Origin: Rhizobium sp.
GTDB lineage: Bacteria; Pseudomonadota; Alphaproteobacteria; Rhizobiales; Rhizobiaceae
Assembly: GCA_019739215.1 (NCBI GenBank)
Contig: JAHHDR010000023.1
Coordinates: 62,001 to 126,000 of the forward strand
DNA: 64,000 nucleotides
Direction: 5' to 3'
The position numbers and the translations under genes were made by a program. The first letter of the stretch is position 1; each line of letters starts with the position of its first letter. The notes under the pieces were generated by a model, which had not been told where the DNA came from, did not search any database, and worked only from the letters and a program-made list of their open reading frames with translations. This document shows, piece after piece, positions 16,200-24,200 of this stretch.

Positions 16200-17078
16200 A
16201 TGCCTGATTATCTCATCGGAATAGACGGCGGCGGCACCAGTTGCCGGGCCGCCGTGGCCACAGCGGACGGAGCGATCATTGGTGTCGCCCGCAGCGGTGC
16301 AGCCAATATTCTGACCAATCTGGACGGCGCGCTCGACAGCATCACCCATGCCGCCAAAGCCGCTTTTGCGGAGGCCGGCCTTGATCCCGACGCGTTCAGC
16401 ACGGCGCCTGCGGTTCTGGGCCTCGCGGGCTCCAATGTCGAAGGCGTGACGGAACGACTGATGGCGCGGCTGCCCTTCCGGCGCTCGGAGGTCGTGTCGG
16501 ACGGGCTGATCGCGCTCCAGGGCGCCTTTGGCGATGAGGACGGCGCGATCGCCATCATCGGGACCGGCACTGCCTATCTCTGCCGGCGGGCCGGCAGGCT
16601 TCGCGCTTTCGGCGGCTGGGGCTTTGCGGTTGCCGACCAGGGCAGCGGCGCGCGTCTCGGCCAGGCCCTGCTTCAGGAATGCCTGCTGGTGAGCGATGGA
16701 GTCCGGCCCGGTTCGCAACTGACTGCCGATGTGCTCAGTGAGTTCGGCGACGAGCCGTCGCGGATCGTGGCCTTTGCCCGCTATGCGACGCCATCCGATT
16801 TCGGACGCTACTCTCCGCAGGTCTTTGCCGCCGCCAGTTCCAATGATCCCATTGGCGTCAGAATCCTTGAGGCGGGCGCTGCAGCGATCGGCGAAACGCT
16901 CGATGCCGTCATTCGCGCCGGCGGGCAATCGATCTGCCTGCTCGGCGGCCTGTCGCCCCACTATCCGAAATGGCTGACCGATTCCCACAGGGCGCGGCTG
17001 GTGCCGGCGCGGGCGGATGCACTATCAGGTGCCATCGCAATCGCCCGTCAGCATTTCGCCGCCGAGGTGACGTCATGA
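16200..17078 (+). CDS. BadF/BadG/BcrA/BcrD-type amino-sugar kinase (GlcNAc or MurNAc kinase)
   Basis: A 292-residue ASKHA-fold kinase. Phosphate-1 motif IGIDGGGTSCRA at the N terminus, AVLGLAGSN, phosphate-2 type IIGTGTAYL, and GGWGFAVADQGSGARLG, diagnostic of NagK/MurK-like BadF kinases. ATG 16200 has GAGGAG upstream. In this cluster it supplies GlcNAc-6-P or MurNAc-6-P for NagA and MurQ. BadF-type MurK of Clostridium acetobutylicum phosphorylates both sugars, so one kinase could serve both branches; sequence alone does not settle the preference. Confidence 0.88.
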   Translation: MPDYLIGIDGGGTSCRAAVATADGAIIGVARSGAANILTNLDGALDSITHAAKAAFAEAGLDPDAFSTAPAVLGLAGSNVEGVTERLMARLPFRRSEVVSDGLIALQGAFGDEDGAIAIIGTGTAYLCRRAGRLRAFGGWGFAVADQGSGARLGQALLQECLLVSDGVRPGSQLTADVLSEFGDEPSRIVAFARYATPSDFGRYSPQVFAAASSNDPIGVRILEAGAAAIGETLDAVIRAGGQSICLLGGLSPHYPKWLTDSHRARLVPARADALSGAIAIARQHFAAEVTS

Positions 17079-17830
17079 CCGAGCTTGCGTCCTTCCTGTC
17101 CGCGGATGACCTGCAGTCTGCTGGCCAGGGCCCGCTCTACGTTAAGCTGCAGCAGGCTCTCGCCGGTGCCATACGCTCCGGCCGTCTTCGGAGCGGTGAC
17201 GCGCTGCCGCCGGAACGAGACCTCGCCGAATATGCCAGCATCAGCCGCGTGACCGTACGCAAGGCGGTGGACGAACTGGTGCGCCAGGGCATTCTGGTGC
17301 GCCGGCACGGCTCGGGCACCTTCGTCGCCACGCCGGTCGAGAAGGTCGAACAACCGCTTTCGCGCCTGACGTCGTTTACCGAGGACATGGCCCGTCGCGG
17401 CCGGACCTCGCGCGCCGAGTGGCTGGAACGTGGCCTTTTCACGCCGTCCCCGGACGAGATGATGATGCTGGGATTGGCCGCCGGCGGCCGCGTCGCGCGG
17501 CTGGAGCGGCTCCGCATTGCCGACGAGAATCCGCTGGCGATCGAGCGGGCCAGCATCTCGGCGGAATTCCTGCCCGATCCGGAAAAGGTCGGCAACTCGC
17601 TCTACGCGGCGCTCGAGGCACGCGGCGTGCGCCCGATCCGGGCCGTCCAGCGGATTTCCGCCCGCAACATCAAGGACAATGAAGCCCGACTGCTGAACGT
17701 GGCGCCGGGGTCCGCCGGTCTGACGATCGAACGTATTTCCTACCTGCCCTCGGGCAAGGTGGTCGAACTGACGCGCTCCCTCTACCGGGGCGACGCCTAT
17801 GATTTCGTGGCTGAACTGACGCTGGGCTAG
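17075..17830 (+). CDS. GntR-family regulator, HutC/NagR subfamily (UTRA domain)
   Basis: 251 residues. N-terminal winged helix with LQQALAGAIRSGRLRSGDALPPERDLAEYASISRVTVRKAV features (GntR signature) and the wing RRHGSGTFVA; C-terminal UTRA ligand domain from about residue 95. The ATG overlaps the kinase stop (ATGA). UTRA regulators of this group sense phosphorylated amino sugars (NagR, DasR types), so it is the likely repressor acting on the paired elements at 16017 and 16161. Confidence 0.92.
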   Translation: MTELASFLSADDLQSAGQGPLYVKLQQALAGAIRSGRLRSGDALPPERDLAEYASISRVTVRKAVDELVRQGILVRRHGSGTFVATPVEKVEQPLSRLTSFTEDMARRGRTSRAEWLERGLFTPSPDEMMMLGLAAGGRVARLERLRIADENPLAIERASISAEFLPDPEKVGNSLYAALEARGVRPIRAVQRISARNIKDNEARLLNVAPGSAGLTIERISYLPSGKVVELTRSLYRGDAYDFVAELTLG

Positions 17831-17927
17831 CCACGCCGGCAAGACACGCGAAGACGTCCGGCCTGAGCGCGACAAGGACAGGAGGAAGGACATCCCGGTT
17901 CCGCCCGAGGATGCTCCCAAAGAGAGA

Positions 17928-18959
17928 ATGACAATGACCGAAACCCACATGCGTCGCGAGATCGACGAAATTCCCGACGCCTGCGCACGCCTGCTCGATA
18001 CGTCCGGCAAAGCCATCAAGGATGCGGGCGCGGCGCTGAGAGAGAAGGATCCCGCTTTCCTTTGCACCATCGCCCGCGGCTCGTCGGATCACGCCTCGCT
18101 CTTCGTCAAATATGCGATCGAACTGACGACCGGCAAGGCAGTGGCTTCGCTCGGGCCTTCGCTGGCCTCGATCTATGGCGTGAAGCTCTCCCTCGGCCAG
18201 GCGGCGGTCCTGTCCGTTTCGCAGTCGGGCCAGAGCCCTGATATCATCTCGCTTGTCGAGTCCGCGGGCCAGGCCGGGGCCCTGACGATTGCGCTCACCA
18301 ACACGCCGGCCTCGCCGCTTTGGGAAAAATCCCAGGTGAAGATCGACATCGCCGCCGGGCCTGAACTGGCGGTTGCGGCCACCAAGTCCTATGTCAATTC
18401 CGCCGTCGCTGGCCTCGCGATCCTCGCCGAATGGACCGGCAATGCCGAACTCGGCCGGGCCGTGAACGATCTGCCCGGTCATTTCCGCAAGGCTCTGTCT
18501 CTCGACTGGTCGCCCTTGTCCGGCGCGCTGGAAAACGCGGAATCGCTCTACGTCCTGGGTCGCGGCCCGGCTCTCGCCATCGCGTCCGAGGCGGCGTTGA
18601 AGTTCAAGGAAACGGCGGACTATCACGCCGAGGCCTATTCCTCGGCCGAGGTGCTGCATGGCCCCGTGGCGCTGGTCGACCGATCCTTCCCGGTTCTCGC
18701 TCTTGCGGCCCGCGATGCCGCGGAAGACAGCGTTTCTACCATCGCCGAGAACATTGCATGCCGCGGCGCGCCGACCTTCCTGACCTCTGATCGCGCGGAG
18801 ACGTCCACGCGCCTGCCTTTCGTCGCGACGGGTCACCCGATCACCGACGCGCTCTGCCTGATCGTGCCATTCTACGGCTTCGTTGAGGCTCTCTCTCGGC
18901 GCCGAGGCTACGATCCCGACAGACCCGCCGCGCTCAGCAAGGTGACCAAGACGAAATGA
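17928..18959 (+). CDS. SIS-domain glucosamine-6-phosphate deaminase/isomerase-like protein
   Basis: 343 residues with two SIS domains, equivalent to the isomerase half of GlmS and lacking the glutaminase domain. First domain: IARGSSDHASLFVKY and SVSQSGQSPDIISL; second: LGRGPALAIASEAALKFKE and AEVLHGPVALV. Such stand-alone proteins serve as NagB-II type glucosamine-6-phosphate deaminases in bacteria lacking classical NagB. Its ATGA overlap with nagA supports consecutive catabolic steps (GlcNAc-6-P to GlcN-6-P to Fru-6-P). Confidence 0.88.
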   Translation: MTMTETHMRREIDEIPDACARLLDTSGKAIKDAGAALREKDPAFLCTIARGSSDHASLFVKYAIELTTGKAVASLGPSLASIYGVKLSLGQAAVLSVSQSGQSPDIISLVESAGQAGALTIALTNTPASPLWEKSQVKIDIAAGPELAVAATKSYVNSAVAGLAILAEWTGNAELGRAVNDLPGHFRKALSLDWSPLSGALENAESLYVLGRGPALAIASEAALKFKETADYHAEAYSSAEVLHGPVALVDRSFPVLALAARDAAEDSVSTIAENIACRGAPTFLTSDRAETSTRLPFVATGHPITDALCLIVPFYGFVEALSRRRGYDPDRPAALSKVTKTK

Positions 18960-20101
18960 GCGCGACCGCGATCACGGGCGGCCGCATCTTCGATGGCCGG
19001 GACTGGCACGACGACAAAAGTCTCATAGTCGCGGGCGACCGCGTTGCGGCAATTTCGGCAGACGTACCGGCCGGCGCCCGGCGCATCGGCGCCGAGGGCG
19101 CGCTGATTGTGCCCGGTTTCATCGACCTCCAGGTCAATGGCGGTGGTGGGGTGATGTTCAACAGCGAGCCGACACCGGAGGGCATTGCACGCATGGCACG
19201 GGCGCATGCCCGCTTCGGAACCACGAAGCTGCTGCCGACGCTGATCACCGACACGCCCGACATCACGGCCGAGGCCCGCAAGGCCGGTCGCGAGGCCATC
19301 GCCCGCAAGATTCCAGGCTTCCTGGGGATCCATCTCGAGGGTCCTCATCTTTCGGTGGCGCGCAAGGGTGCGCATGATCCGGCCCTCATCCGCCGGATGG
19401 AAGCCGCCGATCTCGATGCGCTCAGGCAGTATCGCGGCGAAACCGGCCTGCTGCTGACCACGCTGGCGCCGGAGAGCGTATCGCGCCAACAGGTCATGGC
19501 ATTGGCGCAAGTTGGCGTCACCATCAGCCTCGGTCACACCGACACGACATGCGCCAATGCGCTCGACTATTTCGAGGCGGGCGCGCGGATGTCGACGCAT
19601 CTCTTCAATGCGATGAGTCCGCTGGGCCATCGCGAACCGGGTCTCGTCGGCGCGACGATCCACAGCGGGGCGGCCTTTGCCGGCATCATCGCCGACGGCT
19701 TCCATGTCGATCCGGTCGCCATGGGCGTGGCGCTCAGGGCCAAGCAGGGGCCGGGAAGGATCTTCATCGTGACAGACGCCATGTCGACCATCGGCACCGA
19801 CGAAGCCGGACTGTTGCTCAATGGGCGCCCCGTGTTCCGCGAGCACGGCCGGCTGACCCTGGCCGACGGCACGCTGGCCGGCGCCGACATCGACATGCTG
19901 TCCTCGGTTCTCTATGTGCATCGGACCCTCGGCCTGCCGCTCGACGAGGTGATCCGCATGGCCTCGCTCTATCCCGCCGAGGCGATGGGGGTCGGCGACC
20001 GGTACGGCAGGCTGATGCCCGGCTATGCGGCCGATTTCATCCTGCTCGATCCCGCGCTTTCGATCCGTTCGGTCTTTATCGACGGGGTGGAACTGGAGTA
20101 G
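18956..20101 (+). CDS. nagA: N-acetylglucosamine-6-phosphate deacetylase
   Basis: 381 residues of the amidohydrolase fold. Landmarks: PGFIDLQVNGGGG, GIHLEGPHLS with the metal-binding Glu, the His motifs SLGHTDTT and THLFNAMSPLGHR, and catalytic Asp in IVTDAMSTIG. NagA deacetylates GlcNAc-6-P, the product of both MurQ and the kinase. The start overlaps the SIS gene stop by four bases. Length and motif order are normal. Confidence 0.96.
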   Translation: MSATAITGGRIFDGRDWHDDKSLIVAGDRVAAISADVPAGARRIGAEGALIVPGFIDLQVNGGGGVMFNSEPTPEGIARMARAHARFGTTKLLPTLITDTPDITAEARKAGREAIARKIPGFLGIHLEGPHLSVARKGAHDPALIRRMEAADLDALRQYRGETGLLLTTLAPESVSRQQVMALAQVGVTISLGHTDTTCANALDYFEAGARMSTHLFNAMSPLGHREPGLVGATIHSGAAFAGIIADGFHVDPVAMGVALRAKQGPGRIFIVTDAMSTIGTDEAGLLLNGRPVFREHGRLTLADGTLAGADIDMLSSVLYVHRTLGLPLDEVIRMASLYPAEAMGVGDRYGRLMPGYAADFILLDPALSIRSVFIDGVELE

Positions 20102-20123
20102 TCCTCTGTCTACGGAGGACGCC

Positions 20124-21029
20124 ATGAAGCACAATGTGACATTCGCTCGCCACGGCCGCCAACTGGCCGCGGATCAGGTCTCGCAACTGACGGTCGTCGA
20201 CATCGAGACCGGAGCCCGGACCGTTGTCCTGGAGAGTGGGGCGAACATCGAGGCGCCGAACTGGACTCCGGATGGCGAGACATTGATCTTCAACGCCGGC
20301 GGGGAACTCTGGCGGATCGACCATCGCGGCCATCAGGCGCCCGAAAAGATCGACACGGGCCATCTGCGTGACCTCAACAACGATCACGTCCTGTCGCCCG
20401 ACGGCAAGACGCTCTATGTCAGCTCAAACGACGGGCACTTGTATTTCCTGCCGGTGGCGGGCGGCGCGCCGGTCCGTGTTTCGAACATCCACGACAGGCC
20501 GTTTCACTACTATCTCCACGGCATATCGCCGGATGGCGCGACGCTGGCCTATGTCGCCGTCGAAGGCGAGGGTGAACAGCGCCGCATCAACATTTTCACC
20601 ATTCCGAGCAGCGGTGGCCCCGATCGGCGGCTGTCTGATGTCACCGCGCCCAATGACGGGCCGGAATTCTCGCCCGACGGCAAATGGATCTACTTCAACT
20701 CCGAGCGCGCGGCGCAGCGGCCCGGCCATGCGCAGATCTTCCGCATGCATCCGGATGGGACGGGAATCCAGCAACTCACGTTCGACGAACGGGTGAACTG
20801 GTTTCCGCATATCTCACCTGATGGCCGGCATGTCGTCTATATCAGCTACCCCGAGGGCACGCTCGGCCATCCACCTGATCGCGATGTCATCCTGCGGCTG
20901 ATGCATCCGGATGGCGGAGCGGCGCTTGACGTCGCGGCTTTCAATGGCGGGCAGGGGACGATCAACGTCAACAGTTGGGCGCCCGATTCCCGCCAACTGG
21001 CATTTGTCAGTTATCCCGTGCGGGCGTGA
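20124..21029 (+). CDS. TolB-like beta-propeller (PD40 repeat) protein
   Basis: 301 residues with several PD40/WD40-like beta-propeller repeats, visible as NWTPDGETLIFN, LSPDGKTLYVSSNDG, FSPDGKWIYFNSE and ISPDGRHVVYISY. No signal peptide is present, so unlike TolB it is probably cytoplasmic. A GGAGG site precedes ATG 20124, 22 bases after nagA. Related proteins recur in carbohydrate operons of alphaproteobacteria; the role is unknown, possibly sugar lyase or binding. Confidence 0.8.
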   Translation: MKHNVTFARHGRQLAADQVSQLTVVDIETGARTVVLESGANIEAPNWTPDGETLIFNAGGELWRIDHRGHQAPEKIDTGHLRDLNNDHVLSPDGKTLYVSSNDGHLYFLPVAGGAPVRVSNIHDRPFHYYLHGISPDGATLAYVAVEGEGEQRRINIFTIPSSGGPDRRLSDVTAPNDGPEFSPDGKWIYFNSERAAQRPGHAQIFRMHPDGTGIQQLTFDERVNWFPHISPDGRHVVYISYPEGTLGHPPDRDVILRLMHPDGGAALDVAAFNGGQGTINVNSWAPDSRQLAFVSYPVRA

Positions 21030-21242
21030 GGCAAATCTGTCGCAGACACCGAATAAAGTCGCAGCCGGGCACGTTCTTTGTTGCGCGGGAAGTGTCGCCA
21101 TCCGACCCGGAACGGCCGACGTTTTGCGCATAATTCGAAAGGGGTGAGCGGCTCGATTGTCTCAGGGGAGGTGATTGACTCGCTCTTGTGATCGTTCGAA
21201 GCTGAGTGTCGAAGATCTCGCCGTCATTGGGAGCTGACTGCC

Positions 21243-24200
21243 ATGCGCGTCTACGTTCGTTTCGTCCTCCTTCTTTCCGCTCTGCTCTTGTCGATCACGG
21301 CCGCGCATGCCCAGGGCGCGCGCACCGTGGTGACGGTGAAGGATGCGGACTATTTTGGCTTTGATCTTCGCACCGAGCAGGATGTCTCACTGCAGCAATG
21401 CCAGGACATCTGCATCGCGGACGGGGCCTGCAAGGCCTTTACCTACAACACCAAGGCGCAATGGTGCTTCCTGAAGTCGGACTTCAACAAGATGAACCCG
21501 TTCGCAGGCGCGGTGGCGGGCAAGATCGTGACCGAGGTTTCCGAGCCGGACATCGGCGCGGCACCCCCGCTCGATTTCCTTAACGAATGGCAGGTCGGCG
21601 AGGCCAAGCGCGTTCGCGAGAAGCTGGTCACACCGCCCGGCTATGAGGGCATCGGCATTGAGGCGGCCGTCACCATGGCGCGCCAGTCCGTCAATTCGGG
21701 CCTGATCGACCAGGCCATGGCAGGCTTCAGCGCCGCCCTTTCGCTCGATCGCGACAATGCCGATCTCTGGATGGAGATGGCGAATGCGGCCTCGCGCATC
21801 AACAACAATTACACGATCAATTCCCAGGGTCTCAACGCCGCGATCAATGGCTACCTCCTGACCAGGACCACCACCGCGCGCGCAAGGTCGCTTGCCCTGT
21901 TGGCCAAGGCGCTCGAGAACAACTCCTCTTTCCGGTCGGGCCTCAACGCCTACAAGGCCAGCCTCAAGCTCGTCGACGACGGAACCGTCCGCGTCGCCTA
22001 TGAGGACCTCCGCTTCCGCCAGGGCTTCCGGGTGACCGGCAACACCATCGACAACGACAGCGCCAATCCCCGCGCCTGCGTGCAGTTCTCCGAAAATCTC
22101 GTCAAGTCCGGCATCGACTATGCGTCCTATGTCACGCTTGACGGCGCGGCGCCCAAGGCGCTCGAAGCCAAGGGCTCGCAGATTTGCGTGGAAGGCCTGG
22201 CCCATGGCCAGCGCTACAAGATCGCGCTCCGTGAAGGTCTGCCGTCCTCCGTCGACGAGCCGCTGCTGGCCCAGGTCGACCTCGACATCTACGTCAAGGA
22301 CCGCGGCCCGAGCGTGCGGTTCACCGGCGACAGCTTTGTGCTGCCCTCGACGGCGCGTCGCGGCATTCCGATCGTTTCCATCAACTCCGAATCTGCCGAA
22401 CTCAAGCTCTTTCGCATCGGCGATCGCAACATCACATCTCTCCTGCAGAACTCGCAGTTCCTGACCCAGCTCGACGGCTACAATTCCTCCCAGATCGAAA
22501 GCAACCAGGGCGAACTTGTCTGGCAGGGGTCCATCGACATCACGTCGGAACTCAACAAGGAAGTCATCACGTCCTTCCCGGTCGACGAGGCGCTGCCGGA
22601 GCGCAAGCCGGGCGTCTATGTCCTGACCGCCGTGTCCAAGCAGGCCCGGGTCAGCGACTGGGAATCGAAGGCGACGCAATGGTTCGTCGTTTCCGACCTC
22701 GGGCTCACCACCTATGCCGGCACCGACGGCCTGAATGTATTCGTCCGCTCGCTTGCCAGCGCCAAGCCGCTCGCCAACGTCAAGGTCACGCTGCTCGCCA
22801 AGAACAATGAAGTTTTGGGAACAGCGACCAGCGACGCAGACGGCCGCGTGGTACTGTCTGCCGGACTGATGCGCGGCACCGCCGCTATGACGCCGGCGAT
22901 CCTTACGGCGTCGGACGGCGCCAGGGACTACGTTTTCCTCGACATGACACGCGCAGGCTTCGACCTGTCGGATCGCGGCGTGACGGGCCGTCCGGCGCCA
23001 GGCGCCATCGACGTGCTGTCTTGGACGGAGCGCGGCATCTATCGCGTCGGCGAGACCGTCCACGTCGCGGCACTGGCGCGTGACATCGCCGGCCGGGCGA
23101 TCGAGAAACTGCCGCTGACCTTCGTCTTCACCCGTCCCGATGGCGTCGAGGACCGCCGAATCGTTTCCGATGGCGGCAAGCTCGGCGGCCATGCCGTCGA
23201 TCTTGCGCTCCAGGAAAATGCGATGCGCGGCTCCTGGACCTTTGCGGTCCACACCGATCCCAAGCAGCCTGCCGTCAGCACGCAGAGCTTTCTGGTCGAC
23301 GATTTCGTGCCGGACCGGACCGAGTTCACGATGACGAGCGCGCATGGCGCAATCGATATCGGGCAGCCGGAATCCATCGCCGTCGAGGGTCGATACCTCT
23401 ACGGCGCGCCGGCGGCCGGCCTTGCGCTCGAAGGGGACGTCGTCGTCAAGCCGACCCGTCTTCGCGACGCGCACAAGGGCTACGTCTTCGGGCTTGCCGA
23501 CGAGGAGGCCTCGGAAGGCACGACCGTCGCGCTCGAGAACATGGATGTGCTCGACGATGAGGGCAAGACCAGCTTCGACGTCGTGTTGCCGGACCTCCCG
23601 TCGACCACGCAATTCCTCGATGCCAGGCTCACGGTCCGCATGACCGAGTCCGGCGGCCGCGCTGTCGAACGGCAGATCACGCTGCCGGTCAATTCCGGCA
23701 ACGAGATGATCGGCATCAAGCCCGAATTCCAGGGTGACCTGACCGAGAACTCGATCGGCAGTTTCCACGTCATCGGCCTCGACCAGAGCGGCGCCAAAGT
23801 TCCGATGACGGGACTCACCTGGAGGCTGCTCGCCATCGAGCGGCAATACCAGTGGTACCGCGACGGTGGTTCATGGCGCTACGAGCCAATTTCCTCGACC
23901 CGGCAGGTTGCCGACGGCAAGCTGGACCTGACCGCGGATGGCGGCAAGATCTCGGTGCCGGTCACCTGGGGTCGCTACCGTCTCGAAATCGAGTCGGCGA
24001 CGAATGACGGCCCGACATCCAGCATCGAGTTCAATGCCGGCTGGTATGTCGAGTCGAGCTCGACCGAGACGCCCGATGGCCTCGAGATCGCCCTCGACAA
24101 GGAGAGCTACAAGCCCGGCGAGACCGCCAGGCTGAAGATCTCGCCACGCTTCGACGGCGAGGCACTCATCAATATCGGCACCGAGAGCGTGCTGGTGAGC

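Noticed and set aside
21387..23846. An 819-codon open frame antisense to the alpha-2-macroglobulin gene (and another of 693 codons at 23871-25952).
   Set aside because: High-GC shadow frames: no family motifs and composition dominated by Arg, Gly and Asp; the sense strand encodes a clear A2M.
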